A stretch of DNA of 56,959 bases from Chitinophagaceae bacterium T5-Br10_B2g13 (GTDB lineage: Bacteria > Bacteroidota > Rhodothermia > Balneolales > Balneolaceae): assembly GCA_001564065.1 (NCBI GenBank), contig LKNA01000011.1:1-56959 (forward strand). The letters are read 5' to 3'. Made by a program: the position numbers and the translations under genes. The notes beneath the pieces were generated by a model that did not search any database, was not told the origin of the DNA, and saw only the letters and a list, made by a program, of their open reading frames with translations. Every line of letters begins with the position of its first letter. Position 1 is the first letter of the stretch. Positions 24,930 through 34,634 of this stretch are shown one piece after another.

Positions 24930-27900
24930 ATGAGTGATCAGTCAAATCAAACTACTTTCTGGAAAAGTTTAAACGAACTTGCCAAAAACGAAGAGTACCA
25001 AAAGTACGCTGAAAGAGAATTCCCTGAGAATGCTACCGAAATGACCGATCAGGTTTCTCGACGAAGCTTCCTCCGTGTAATGGGAGCCTCAATCGCGTTA
25101 GCCGGCTTTGCATCTTGCCGTAAACCGGTTCAGAAAATTCTTCCTTATACAAAACAGCCTGAAGATCTTGTACTCGGCGAGCCCAATTTTTACGCAACCA
25201 GCATGCCGTTTCAGGATACGGTTACAGGTCTTCTGGTAGAGAATAATGAAGGGCGCCCTACCAAACTTGAGGGTAACGACCAACATCCGGCAAGTGGCGG
25301 AAGAACAAATATTTACAATCAGGCCGGTATATTAAACTTATACGACCCCGATCGATCCAGATCACCACGCAGAAATGGTGAATCTGTTTCTAAAGAAGAT
25401 TTTATTCAATTTGCATCAGAGCATTTTTCTGATCGCAACAGAAGAGTTCTGTTTATCAGCGAGGCAAACTCATCGCCTACATATAACAGAGTAAAAGAGA
25501 AAGCACTTCAAACATTTTCAAATGCAAACTGGGTTACTTTCGAGCCTTTCAATGACGATCATGCTATAGAAGGAACAAATATCGCATTTGGAAGAAGGCT
25601 TAGAACGGTTAACCATTTTGATAATGCTGATGTTGTCGTTTCTCTGAATGATGACTTTATGAGTCCATACGGACACAAAAACAGTGTTGAAAATGCTTAT
25701 AAGCTGACTTCACGACGAAAAGTGACCAACACTAACGACACCATGTCGCGCATCTACAGTGTTGAAAACTCTTTCACATCTACCGGGTCTTACGCTGATC
25801 ACAGACTTAGACTGAAGACTTCAGAGATTGAACCGTTTGCTTATGCGCTTGCTTCAAGACTTTCTGAGAGTATAAACGGACTGAATGCATTTGGTAATGT
25901 TTCAAACGAATTTACCAACCACGACTGGGTTAAAAAGCTTGCCAATGACCTGCTTTCCAACCGTGGGAACTCTATTGTTAGTCTTGGTTTCGACCACTCT
26001 CCTGCTGCGCATGCCGCTGTTGCTGCAATGAATACAGCACTGGATAATGCAGGAAATACAGTTACCTACCACGAAATTCCTTACTACGGAGATCAGAATC
26101 AGACCGAAGCCTTTTTAGAGGCGATGAATGAGATGAAAGCGGGTGTTTATGATACCGTTGTACTAATTGGTACAAATCCTGTTTACTCCGCTCCTTCTGA
26201 TTTAGACTTTGCACTTGCATTCGGTAACGTTGATACGAAGATTCATCTTTCTGACTACTATAATGAAACTTCAAAAGTAGCTGACTGGCATGTAAACAGA
26301 GCTCATTTCCTCGAAGCATGGGGAGACGGACTTTCTTACACAGGTCAGCGTTCTGTAATTCAACCGCAAATATTACCGCTTTTTGACGGGCTGAGTGAAG
26401 TTGAGTTTTTAAACACAATCATTACAGGCGAAGAGAGTGTAGGCTACGATCTGGTTCAGGAAACCTGGAGCAGTTACTTCACTAATGATTTTAACAAAAG
26501 ATGGGAAACAGTCCTGCATGATGGAGTTGATCCTGACTCCGGATTTGATGCTGTAAATGTATCCTTGAGACCAGGTTTTGCTTCTGATGTTCGACCTCAT
26601 TTAAACGCAGAGCCAATTTCCGGTATTGAAATTAACATTAAACCGGATGCCACTCTTTTTGATGGCCGCTTTGCAAATAACGGATGGCTGCAAGAGCTGC
26701 CCGAGCCGATGACGAAAATCACTTGGGACAACGTAGCACTGATGAGTCCAAGCACAGCTGAATCGCTTGGTTTGCCACCGGAACAAAGTTTTAAATCTAA
26801 TGATGTGCCTACGGTTCGTATATCTGCCGGAGGCAACACTATTGAGATTGCAGCCTGGGTACTGCCGGGACATGCCGACAACTCAATCACATTAACAACA
26901 GGTTACGGCCGAAATAACGTTGGTCGCGTCGCTGACGGAGTAGGTGTTGACACATATCCCCTGCGTACAAGTGATGCGATGTTCTTCAGACCAGCAGATG
27001 TTGAAAGAACAGGCAGTAAATACGAAATCGCCTGTGTTCAGGATCACAACAATATTGAAGGTCGTGACATGGTTCGCGAAGCAACTCTCGAAGAATATCG
27101 CGACAATCCTGAATTTGCAACCTTTAAGAGTGTACACGGATTTGAAGTGCCCGGTATGAAAGAAGCTCTTGCAAAAGGTGATGACAGAGGCCCAATATCG
27201 CTCTTTAATGAGCAGTACGGTCCCGACCACCAGCCCCAATGGGGAATGGCCATCGACCTGAACGCATGCTTTGGTTGTGGAGTATGTACCATCGCATGTC
27301 AGGCAGAAAATAATATTCCTGTAATCGGTAAACGTGAAGTTGGCCGAAGACGAATTATGCACTGGATCCGTACCGACCGCTATTTTGAAGGCGATCGTGA
27401 CAATCCAAAAGTCTATCACCAGCCTGTACCGTGTATGCACTGCGAATTGGCTCCTTGCGAGCAGGTTTGTCCGGTTGCAGCCACTACACACAGTGAAGAC
27501 GGGATGAACCAGATGACCTATAACCGATGTATCGGTACCAGGTACTGTGCCAACAACTGCCCTTTCAAGGTTCGTCGCTTCAACTTTTTCAACTATACAA
27601 AAGAGTACTTAACCACCGGAGATGATCCTGAGATCATCCAGATGGCAATGAACCCGGATGTAACGGTTCGTTTCAGAGGTGTGATTGAGAAGTGCTCTTA
27701 CTGCGTGCAGCGAGTTAATAAGGCGAAAATCAAATCGAAAATTGCTACCGGTTCCAAGAAGCCTGAAGATGGCGCTGTTAAAACAGCTTGCCAGCAAGCT
27801 TGCCCGGCCAATGCAATTACATTTGGCGATCTAACAGATCAAAACAGTGTTGTTTCTCAGCATAAGCAGAATGACCGAAACTACGTAATGCTCGAAGAGA

Positions 27901-27965
27901 TGAATGTGCGTCCAAGAACGTCATATCTCGCAAAGCTACGAAATACTAACTCAGAATTGGCTTAA
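24930..27965 (+). CDS. actB: Alternative complex III iron-sulfur subunit ActB (fused B1-B2)
   Basis: A 1011-residue protein. A twin-arginine signal is visible near residue 40 (SRRSFLRVMGASIALAGFASC), ending in a possible lipobox. The N-terminal ~750 residues resemble a molybdopterin oxidoreductase domain, which in ActB is structural and carries no molybdenum. The C-terminal part is a four-cluster ferredoxin-like domain: CFGCGVCTIACQAENN, CMHCELAPCEQVCPVAA, CIGTRYCANNCPFKVRRF and CSYCVQRVNKAK with CQQACPANAITFGD. Together these describe the fused ActB of Bacteroidota and Rhodothermus. It sits in the periplasm between ActA and the quinol-binding membrane subunits. Confidence 0.95.
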   Translation: MSDQSNQTTFWKSLNELAKNEEYQKYAEREFPENATEMTDQVSRRSFLRVMGASIALAGFASCRKPVQKILPYTKQPEDLVLGEPNFYATSMPFQDTVTGLLVENNEGRPTKLEGNDQHPASGGRTNIYNQAGILNLYDPDRSRSPRRNGESVSKEDFIQFASEHFSDRNRRVLFISEANSSPTYNRVKEKALQTFSNANWVTFEPFNDDHAIEGTNIAFGRRLRTVNHFDNADVVVSLNDDFMSPYGHKNSVENAYKLTSRRKVTNTNDTMSRIYSVENSFTSTGSYADHRLRLKTSEIEPFAYALASRLSESINGLNAFGNVSNEFTNHDWVKKLANDLLSNRGNSIVSLGFDHSPAAHAAVAAMNTALDNAGNTVTYHEIPYYGDQNQTEAFLEAMNEMKAGVYDTVVLIGTNPVYSAPSDLDFALAFGNVDTKIHLSDYYNETSKVADWHVNRAHFLEAWGDGLSYTGQRSVIQPQILPLFDGLSEVEFLNTIITGEESVGYDLVQETWSSYFTNDFNKRWETVLHDGVDPDSGFDAVNVSLRPGFASDVRPHLNAEPISGIEINIKPDATLFDGRFANNGWLQELPEPMTKITWDNVALMSPSTAESLGLPPEQSFKSNDVPTVRISAGGNTIEIAAWVLPGHADNSITLTTGYGRNNVGRVADGVGVDTYPLRTSDAMFFRPADVERTGSKYEIACVQDHNNIEGRDMVREATLEEYRDNPEFATFKSVHGFEVPGMKEALAKGDDRGPISLFNEQYGPDHQPQWGMAIDLNACFGCGVCTIACQAENNIPVIGKREVGRRRIMHWIRTDRYFEGDRDNPKVYHQPVPCMHCELAPCEQVCPVAATTHSEDGMNQMTYNRCIGTRYCANNCPFKVRRFNFFNYTKEYLTTGDDPEIIQMAMNPDVTVRFRGVIEKCSYCVQRVNKAKIKSKIATGSKKPEDGAVKTACQQACPANAITFGDLTDQNSVVSQHKQNDRNYVMLEEMNVRPRTSYLAKLRNTNSELA

Positions 27966-27997
27966 TAACCAGGATATTTAATCGCAACTGATTTAAC

Positions 27998-29434
27998 ATG
28001 AGTAAAACGTACGAATACGTTCCTGAACCCGCTCTTGTAAAGGGGAATCACGATTTTAAAAGCATAACAGCGCTGATTACTGATATCAACATGCGCCCCA
28101 CTCCCAAAGGGTGGTACATCGCATTTGGTATTTCAAATATTCTGCTGTTTGTTCTTCTTTTTGCAATCGGATACCTCATTTGGGAAGGAACCGGAATTTG
28201 GGGACTAAATCAGCCTGCCGGATGGGGATGGGCAATTATTAACTTTGTTTGGTGGGTAGGTATAGGCCACGCCGGAACTTTAATTTCCGCTATTCTTTTC
28301 CTGTTCCGTCAGGATTGGAGAACGGCCATTAACCGGTTTGCAGAGGCGATGACCATTTTCGCCGTTATGTGTGCTGGTATATTTCCGGCTATTCACGTAG
28401 GTCGTATCTGGGTGATCTACTGGGTATTCCCGCTGCCAAATCAGATGGCTATGTGGCCAAACTTCAACTCTCCCCTTTTATGGGACGTTTTTGCAGTATC
28501 CACCTATTTTACGGTATCTACTCTATTCTGGTATGTAGGGCTCGTTCCTGATCTCGCTACATTGAGAGATCGTGTTAAAAGTAAATTCGCTAAGCTGGCT
28601 TATGGTACATTTGCACTGGGCTGGCGTGGCAGTAACCGTCACTGGTGGAACTACGAAAAGTCTTACATGATTCTTGCCGGACTGGCCACACCGCTGGTAC
28701 TCTCTGTACACACGATTGTATCTTTCGACTTTGCTGTTTCACTTATTCCAGGATGGCACACAACAATCTTCCCGCCTTACTTCGTTGCCGGTGCCGTATT
28801 TTCCGGCTTTGCAATGGTACTAACACTGATGATTATCGTTCGCAAAATCTACGGGCTTGAAGAGATCATGACCGTTGATCACATTGAGAAAATGAATATC
28901 ATTGTGATGGTTACCGGTACAATGGTTGGTTTTGCCTACCTGATGGAGTTCTTTATTGCCTGGTATGGTGGTGTTGAATATGAGAAAGCAATTTTCATTC
29001 TCAGAGCTACAGGTCCATATGCATGGGCATACTGGATAATGATTACTTGTAACGTGATATCCCCACAGTTCTTCTGGTCTAAGAAGTTGAGGCGAAATGT
29101 GGCATTCACATTTGTAATCTCCATTGTAGTGAACATCGGTATGTGGTTCGAACGATTTGTAATTGCAATTACATCTCTTTCTCAGGATTTCTTACCGTCG
29201 TCATGGGGTTACTATTCACCAACTTTCTGGGACGTAATTACTTATATTGGAACATTCGGTCTGTTTTTCACATTCTTCCTGCTCTTCCTCCGCTTCCTGC
29301 CAATGGTAGCTGTAGCCGAGCTGAAAGGTGTAATGCCGCAAGCTGATCCACATAACTATGATGAAAACGGAGAGTTTATTCCTCCTAAAGTAGAAATTCC
29401 GGAACCTGTAAAAGATTCAGCACAAAAAGGATAA
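27998..29434 (+). CDS. actC: Alternative complex III quinol-binding membrane subunit ActC (NrfD family)
   Basis: A 478-residue NrfD/PsrC-type integral membrane protein with about ten helices. It starts with the conserved soluble leader [18 protein letters not shown], then [30 protein letters not shown] and [18 protein letters not shown], which are highly conserved in ActC. It oxidises menaquinol at the inner membrane and hands electrons to ActB. Only 1 base separates its stop from the GTG/ATG start region of actD. Confidence 0.95.
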   Translation: MSKTYEYVPEPALVKGNHDFKSITALITDINMRPTPKGWYIAFGISNILLFVLLFAIGYLIWEGTGIWGLNQPAGWGWAIINFVWWVGIGHAGTLISAILFLFRQDWRTAINRFAEAMTIFAVMCAGIFPAIHVGRIWVIYWVFPLPNQMAMWPNFNSPLLWDVFAVSTYFTVSTLFWYVGLVPDLATLRDRVKSKFAKLAYGTFALGWRGSNRHWWNYEKSYMILAGLATPLVLSVHTIVSFDFAVSLIPGWHTTIFPPYFVAGAVFSGFAMVLTLMIIVRKIYGLEEIMTVDHIEKMNIIVMVTGTMVGFAYLMEFFIAWYGGVEYEKAIFILRATGPYAWAYWIMITCNVISPQFFWSKKLRRNVAFTFVISIVVNIGMWFERFVIAITSLSQDFLPSSWGYYSPTFWDVITYIGTFGLFFTFFLLFLRFLPMVAVAELKGVMPQADPHNYDENGEFIPPKVEIPEPVKDSAQKG

Positions 29435-29438
29435 AGTG

Positions 29439-29990
29439 ATGAAGAAATCTACTGAAGAAAATAAAATGTATGGCGTTCTCGCTGAGTTTAGAAATCCTAA
29501 AGAGCTCATCGATGCAGCTAAAAAAATCAACCAGAACGGCTTTAGAAAGTACGATACATTCAGCCCCTTCCCCATTCACGGGATTGATAAAGCGATGAAT
29601 CTGCCTAAGTCAAAGCTCGGCTGGATTGTGGGTATTCATGGTTTGATTGGTTTGGTTGGTGCGTTCGCTATGATCTATTACATGATGGTTGTCGATTACC
29701 CGCTTAATATCAGCGGTAAACCTTTAATGAATATACCGGCATGGATTCCGGTAATCTTTGAGCTAACCATTCTACTGTCAGCATTTGGTGCTGTATTCGG
29801 AATGTTTTTCTTAAACGGATTGCCGCGATTCAATCACCCGCTCTTTAACTCTGAAAACTTTAAAAAAGCAACAGATGACGGATTTTTTGTCTGTATTGAA
29901 GCTGAAGATCCACAGTTTGATGCTGATAAAGTGCAGACATTGTTAAAAGACGCAGGTGGTACAAATATTGAAGAGATCTACGACAACTAA
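29439..29990 (+). CDS. actD: Alternative complex III subunit ActD (DUF3341)
   Basis: About 183 residues, using the ATG at 29439 (a GTG directly upstream at 29436 is an alternative). The DUF3341 pattern is present: MYGVLAEFRNPKELIDAAKKI, the KYDTFSPFPIHGIDKAM segment, two membrane helices (~residues 60-85 and 105-125), and NGLPRFNHPLFNSENFKKA. In alternative complex III, ActD is a small membrane subunit that packs against ActC/ActF. It carries no cofactor motif, as expected. Confidence 0.93.
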   Translation: MKKSTEENKMYGVLAEFRNPKELIDAAKKINQNGFRKYDTFSPFPIHGIDKAMNLPKSKLGWIVGIHGLIGLVGAFAMIYYMMVVDYPLNISGKPLMNIPAWIPVIFELTILLSAFGAVFGMFFLNGLPRFNHPLFNSENFKKATDDGFFVCIEAEDPQFDADKVQTLLKDAGGTNIEEIYDN

Positions 29991-30099
29991 CACTTGTTGT
30001 ATTTCAAAACAGTTTTAAAAATAACTATTTACAGCAGGTAAGCTGGGAGAACTCAGCAGACCTGTTGCATCTGATTTAAATTTTAATTTGTTCAGACAG

Positions 30100-31086
30100 A
30101 TGAAATTAAACACAGCCAAAATTTGCGCCCTACTATTGATTTCGGTCATGTTGATGTCATGTCGGGGTCAAAAATCTGAGAAACCCCCTATTCATCCACA
30201 GTTGAATATGGATTTTCAGGAAAGATTTAACGCTCAGCAAGAGAATCGCTTCTTTGCTGACGGTCGGTCCATGCGCATGCCGGTTGAAGGAACCGTTGCA
30301 CGCGGACAGCTGCGTCACGATACCGCTCTCTATGAGGGAGTTGACGAAACTGGTGAGTATACAAACGAAATTCCATTCGATATTACGGAGTCATTCCTCT
30401 ACAGGGGCCAAGATATGTATCAAGTATACTGCCAGATGTGTCACGGCGGAACAGGTAACGGTCAGGGAATTATTATGACGGGCGGATATGGATATGTGCC
30501 GGCTCCAACCTTCCACAGAGAAGCCAGCTATGATATGCCGGACGGAGAAATTTACTCTGCGATTGCATACGGTATTCGAAACATGCCCGGATACGCATCT
30601 CAAATCAAAGTTGAAGACAGATGGGCAATTGTTGCTTATGTGAGAGCTCTTCAGCGCAGCCAGAATGTACCTGAATCTGAAATGGAACAGTATGATGTAG
30701 ATTTGGCACAACTGTTACAGGAAGATGAGGCTCGCAGAGCCAGAGAAGCTGAACTGGCAGAACAACGAGCTGCCGCCAGAGGTGAAGAAGAGATATCTGC
30801 TGAGCGTGGAGAACAGCTTGTGGTGAGAAACGCCTGTAATGCATGTCACTCTGATGACGGTACCCGATTGGTCGGCCCTACTTTCAAAGATCTATACGGC
30901 GCTGAAAGGAACTTTACAGACGGAACTTCTGCAATTGCCGATGAAGAGTATTTGATTGAGTCTATCGTAGAGCCCGGTGCTAAAATCGTTGAAGGTTATG
31001 ACAACGTAATGGCCCCTTACGATTACCTGTCTGACGGGGAACTTCAATCTATTGTAGAGTACATTAAAACACTTTCTGATAATTAA
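30100..31086 (+). CDS. actE: ActE cytochrome c lipoprotein with a second fused cytochrome c domain
   Basis: The ATG at 30100 gives a clean lipoprotein leader (LISVMLMSC, Cys21); an upstream TTG at 30088 is less likely. The 328-residue product has two class I cytochrome c domains. The first, with CQMCH at 111-115 and GNGQG, is the ActE domain. A highly charged Ala/Glu/Arg linker (~residues 205-235) follows. The second has CNACH at 246-250 and closely matches the cytochrome c domain at the end of CoxB, encoded 4 kb downstream. ActE is usually monoheme, so this protein appears to have gained an extra electron-transfer module toward the oxidase. Confidence 0.92.
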   Translation: MKLNTAKICALLLISVMLMSCRGQKSEKPPIHPQLNMDFQERFNAQQENRFFADGRSMRMPVEGTVARGQLRHDTALYEGVDETGEYTNEIPFDITESFLYRGQDMYQVYCQMCHGGTGNGQGIIMTGGYGYVPAPTFHREASYDMPDGEIYSAIAYGIRNMPGYASQIKVEDRWAIVAYVRALQRSQNVPESEMEQYDVDLAQLLQEDEARRAREAELAEQRAAARGEEEISAERGEQLVVRNACNACHSDDGTRLVGPTFKDLYGAERNFTDGTSAIADEEYLIESIVEPGAKIVEGYDNVMAPYDYLSDGELQSIVEYIKTLSDN

Positions 31087-31113
31087 CACAGAGCGATAAA
31101 AAGAAATAAATTC

Positions 31114-32313
31114 ATGGCTTCAAACAGTCCAAAATTAGCTGATTCCGTTCAATTTCCGGCTCATAAAGATGCCACAAAAGCATTTTATGGCGTAGGTATT
31201 GCAGGTTTAATTGCAAGTGCCGTTGGCTATTTTCTCAATGCGGATCAGTTTTTCTTCTCTTATCTGACTAGCTTCACCTTTTTCACAAGTTTTGCCCTGG
31301 CGGGTTTAATACTGGTGATGATACATCACATAACAAAATCTTCCTGGGGAGCTGTTATCAGAAGGATTCCCGAATCGCTCTTTTCAAAACTATGGATTTG
31401 GGCACTCTTCTTTATACCAGTGCTTTTAGGGCTGTCAAACCTTTACAGCTGGACAAATACAGAGTATGTAGCCGCCGATCCAATTATGTTAGGAAAAGTT
31501 CCCTATTTGAATGAACCGTTCTTCTTGATTCGACAGGTACTCTATTTTGCAATCTGGGGATTTTTCGGCTATAAACTGCACCAGGTTTCTATCAAAATGG
31601 ACAGAACCCGCGACTGGGGCCTTACCGCTCTGCTTAGAAAATTAAGCGCACCGGGAATACTTATCTTTTCTTTTACCGTTGCGTTTGCCAGTTTCGACTG
31701 GTTGATGTCTCTTGATGCGCATTGGTTCTCTACTATGTTTCCGGTTTACTTCTTTTCTATGAGTATCCAGGCTCTGTTTCCTTTTATCATTTTGTTCATC
31801 TTCTGGATGCACAAAAATGACATGCTGAAAAACACCATTGAAAAAGCTCACATTTACGATTTAGGAGCTTGGTTTTTCGGTTTTACAGTATTTTATGCAT
31901 ACATCGCATTTAGCCAGTTCCTGCTTCAGTATTACGCAAACATCCCTGAAGAGACTCTATGGTTCTACTTTAGAATGGAAGGCAGCTGGGCAGTAATCAC
32001 ATACATGCTGCTGTTTGGCCGTTTTGTGATTCCATTTTTCCTGTTATTGAACAGAGATACGAAACACAACAAGACATTACTTATCATCACATCGGTTCTG
32101 GTTCTGGTAATGCACTACATTGAATTTAACTGGATTGTAATGCCGGTTCTGCATGGAGAAGGCTTCACATTTAGCTGGCTGGACGTTACTACATTGGTAG
32201 GTTTAGGTGGTATTTTTATGGGAATGTTCTTTCAGACGTTTAAAAACAATAACATGGTGCCGGTGAACGATCCCAATCTCCCGGATTCATTACACAAAGA
32301 GTATCATCAATAA
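31114..32313 (+). CDS. actF: Alternative complex III membrane subunit ActF (NrfD-like)
   Basis: A 399-residue membrane protein with about ten helices, related to ActC but shorter. Characteristic stretches include FTFFTSFALAGLILVMIHHI, LSNLYSWTN, SFTVAFASFDWLMSLDAHWFSTMFP and AFSQFLLQYYANIPEETLWF, which are conserved in the ActF quinol:cytochrome c oxidoreductase subunit. It completes the six-subunit set ActA-F. The next gene, encoding the HTH-membrane protein, starts 23 bases after its stop. Confidence 0.94.
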   Translation: MASNSPKLADSVQFPAHKDATKAFYGVGIAGLIASAVGYFLNADQFFFSYLTSFTFFTSFALAGLILVMIHHITKSSWGAVIRRIPESLFSKLWIWALFFIPVLLGLSNLYSWTNTEYVAADPIMLGKVPYLNEPFFLIRQVLYFAIWGFFGYKLHQVSIKMDRTRDWGLTALLRKLSAPGILIFSFTVAFASFDWLMSLDAHWFSTMFPVYFFSMSIQALFPFIILFIFWMHKNDMLKNTIEKAHIYDLGAWFFGFTVFYAYIAFSQFLLQYYANIPEETLWFYFRMEGSWAVITYMLLFGRFVIPFFLLLNRDTKHNKTLLIITSVLVLVMHYIEFNWIVMPVLHGEGFTFSWLDVTTLVGLGGIFMGMFFQTFKNNNMVPVNDPNLPDSLHKEYHQ

Positions 32314-32336
32314 ATTTTCTTTAACTGTATTTAGCT

Positions 32337-32846
32337 ATGAGTAACAGCTCAAAAAATTTCACTAAAGAAGAAAAAGCAGCAATAGCTTTAAAAGCTGCAT
32401 CGGGCGAAGAAAGTACGCTCCATGAACTTGCGGAGAAACACAATGTTTCTGTTGAAGAAATACGTGAATGGATGCGCGAAACCGGAGTTACTGTCGTTAA
32501 CGAGGATGATGATAGCGTAACGATCAAAACGACCGAAAGCTATGCATCCTCGGTTGAATACGGCGTAGCATTTGACGCGCCAGACTACAAAAAAATTGTC
32601 TTTTGGAGCGCATTTGGTTCTGCTGTTGTGCTTCTTATCATTGTTTCTGTTTTCTATGTTCATAGTTATACAACTTCAACTGTAGCTGACAGGACCTCTG
32701 AAGAGAGTCAGTTTTATGATATACAACAATTACAACAGCAAGACAGTGAAACGCTGAACAGCTATGGAGTTGTTGATCCCGAGGAAGGCATTTATCGTAT
32801 CCCGATAGATCAGGCTATCTCAGAAATAGCGAATGAACGTAATTAA
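32337..32846 (+). CDS. Membrane-anchored HTH protein of the act-cox operon, function unknown
   Basis: A 169-residue protein. Residues ~8-50 form a helix-turn-helix of the transposase/Trp-repressor-like type (FTKEEKAAIALKAASG, then TLHELAEKHNVSVEEIREWM). Residues ~84-108 form one membrane helix (IVFWSAFGSAVVLLIIVSVFYV). The outer part ends in LNSYGVVDPEEGIYRIPIDQAI, a short motif that I recall from small proteins next to SCO/cytochrome oxidase genes. The predicted topology puts the HTH in the cytoplasm and the conserved tail in the periplasm. It lies between actF and the SCO gene in the same direction, so an assembly or sensing role for the oxidase is plausible but unproven. Confidence 0.7.
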   Translation: MSNSSKNFTKEEKAAIALKAASGEESTLHELAEKHNVSVEEIREWMRETGVTVVNEDDDSVTIKTTESYASSVEYGVAFDAPDYKKIVFWSAFGSAVVLLIIVSVFYVHSYTTSTVADRTSEESQFYDIQQLQQQDSETLNSYGVVDPEEGIYRIPIDQAISEIANERN

Positions 32847-32855
32847 TGTAACTTT

Positions 32856-33674
32856 ATGAAGTACGCACTGAGAATCGGAACATTGATTTCAGTGTTTTTC
32901 ATTTTTACTGCCGTTTCGGTATCTGCTCAGCTAAATCAGTCTAAACCGCAAATACTTGAAGATATTGGTGTTGATGAAAAACTTGGGGATACAATTCCCC
33001 TTGATCTGAAATTTGCAAATGCTGAAGGTGATTCAGTAAGGCTTGGAGATCTGTTCATCGACGGCAAACCTGTTCTTTTAAATCCATTATACTACGACTG
33101 CCCTACTCTATGCAGCCTGGTACTTGATGCGGTTTATAAAGTTGTTGAACAACTGGTTTGGTCTCCCGGTGAAGATTATACAATTATCTCTTTTAGTATC
33201 GATCCGGAAGAGGGCCCTGAGCTGGCCGCTCAAAATAAAAGATCTTATTTAGAGTCTCTCGACAGACCTAAAGCTGATGAAGGGTGGCACTTTTTAACCG
33301 GTAACGAGCAGGAAATTGAAGCACTGACAGAATCGATTGGATTCCGATATAAATATGATGAACGCACCGGCGAGTATGTACATCTGGCCAGCATAATGAT
33401 GCTGAGCCCGGAGGGTAAAATTACCCGTTATCTTTACGGTGCCACTTTTAGAGAACTTGATCTGCGAAATGCACTATTTGAAGCTGCTGATGGTAAAATT
33501 GGATCAGCGCTGGACCAAGTCATCCTATACTGTTTTACATACGATCCATCATCGCAAAGTTATGTACCGGTTGCGATGAATATTATGAAGCTCGGTGGCT
33601 TGGCTACCGTGATTATTCTAGGTATATTTCTTGGAATTTTTTGGAGGCGCGAGCGCCAATCTTCACAATCCTAA
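32856..33674 (+). CDS. SCO1/SenC family copper chaperone with C-terminal membrane anchor
   Basis: A 272-residue protein with an N-terminal signal peptide (VSVSAQ) and the SCO thioredoxin fold: NPLYYDCPTLCSLVLDAV with copper ligands Cys82 and Cys86, IISFSIDPEEGPELA, and a downstream EYVHLASIMMLSPEG with the third ligand His. Unlike most SCO proteins it also has a C-terminal membrane helix (LGGLATVIILGIFLGIFWRRER), as in other Bacteroidota and Rhodothermota. It probably delivers copper to the CuA site of the oxidase subunit II encoded 15 bases downstream. Confidence 0.92.
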   Translation: MKYALRIGTLISVFFIFTAVSVSAQLNQSKPQILEDIGVDEKLGDTIPLDLKFANAEGDSVRLGDLFIDGKPVLLNPLYYDCPTLCSLVLDAVYKVVEQLVWSPGEDYTIISFSIDPEEGPELAAQNKRSYLESLDRPKADEGWHFLTGNEQEIEALTESIGFRYKYDERTGEYVHLASIMMLSPEGKITRYLYGATFRELDLRNALFEAADGKIGSALDQVILYCFTYDPSSQSYVPVAMNIMKLGGLATVIILGIFLGIFWRRERQSSQS

Positions 33675-33689
33675 AAACTACTACTGAAC

Positions 33690-34631
33690 ATGAATAGACT
33701 TATTGAATATATGCTTCCACCGGCCAAAAGTACCATTGCCGGTGAGACAGATGCATTGTTCTACTTCATCAACGTAACCAGCTTTATTCTCCTCTTTGGA
33801 ATTACTGTTGCTATTATCTATTTCGCCTGGAAATACAAAAGAAAGTCGGAAGATGATGTAACACCGGTTATATCCCACAACAACAAACTTGAGATTACCT
33901 GGTCTGTGATTCCACTTATTTTGGTAATCATTGTTTTTGGATGGGGATATAATACATATATGAAAAAAATCACCCCTCCCTCCGATGCTTACGAAATTCG
34001 AGTAGTTGGTAAAAGCTGGCTTTGGGAATTTCACTATGCAAATGGAAATGTAAGCGTAAATGAACTTCATGTTCCCGTCAACAGACCGGTCAAATTGATC
34101 ATGAGTTCTGACGATGTGATACACTCACTCTACATCCCTGATTTCAGAGTTAAAATGGATGTTCTTCCAAATCGATATACACAACTGTGGTTTGAAGCAA
34201 CAGAAGTAGGTGAATCTATTATTTACTGTACTGAGTATTGCGGTACAGCTCACTCAAACATGCTGGCTACAACCTTTGTTCACACACAGGAAGATTTTGA
34301 AACATGGCTCGAAACATCCGCAGGAGACGGTGAAGATATGGAACCCGCCGAGCGCGGTGAAATGCTTGTTCAGCGCAATGCGTGTATGACATGCCACTCC
34401 GATGACGGCACAAGACTGGTGGGTCCTACTTTCCAGGGTGCCTGGGGATCTGACGTTCCTTTAGAGAGCGGTGAAACGGTTGTTTATGATGAAAACTACG
34501 TTCGTGAAAGTATCCTGGAGCCGGGCGCAAAAATTCATGAAGGATTCCAAAACGTAATGCCTTCCTACGCGGGAACACTCGACGACAGACAGATTGATGC
34601 AATCATTGAGTATATAAAAACCTTACAATAG
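33690..34631 (+). CDS. coxB: caa3-type cytochrome c oxidase subunit II with C-terminal cytochrome c
   Basis: A 313-residue protein. Two membrane helices (~residues 28-50 and 70-90) are followed by the CuA cupredoxin domain (VGKSWLWEFHYANG, DDVIHSLYIPDFRVKMDVLP, CTEYCGTAHSNM). Residues ~215-313 form a cytochrome c domain (ACMTCH, GTRLVGPTF, EPGAKIHEGFQNVMP). The fusion defines a caa3 oxidase, which accepts electrons through its own heme c. The same cytochrome c module is found at the end of ActE, which suggests a common origin and a direct route from complex III. coxA follows after 3 bases. Confidence 0.95.
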   Translation: MNRLIEYMLPPAKSTIAGETDALFYFINVTSFILLFGITVAIIYFAWKYKRKSEDDVTPVISHNNKLEITWSVIPLILVIIVFGWGYNTYMKKITPPSDAYEIRVVGKSWLWEFHYANGNVSVNELHVPVNRPVKLIMSSDDVIHSLYIPDFRVKMDVLPNRYTQLWFEATEVGESIIYCTEYCGTAHSNMLATTFVHTQEDFETWLETSAGDGEDMEPAERGEMLVQRNACMTCHSDDGTRLVGPTFQGAWGSDVPLESGETVVYDENYVRESILEPGAKIHEGFQNVMPSYAGTLDDRQIDAIIEYIKTLQ

Positions 34632-34634
34632 ACC

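Noticed and set aside
26892-27491. 199-residue open frame antisense to actB
   Set aside because: It lies wholly inside a well-conserved gene, has no recognisable domain or control signals, and its composition is that of a reverse-strand shadow.
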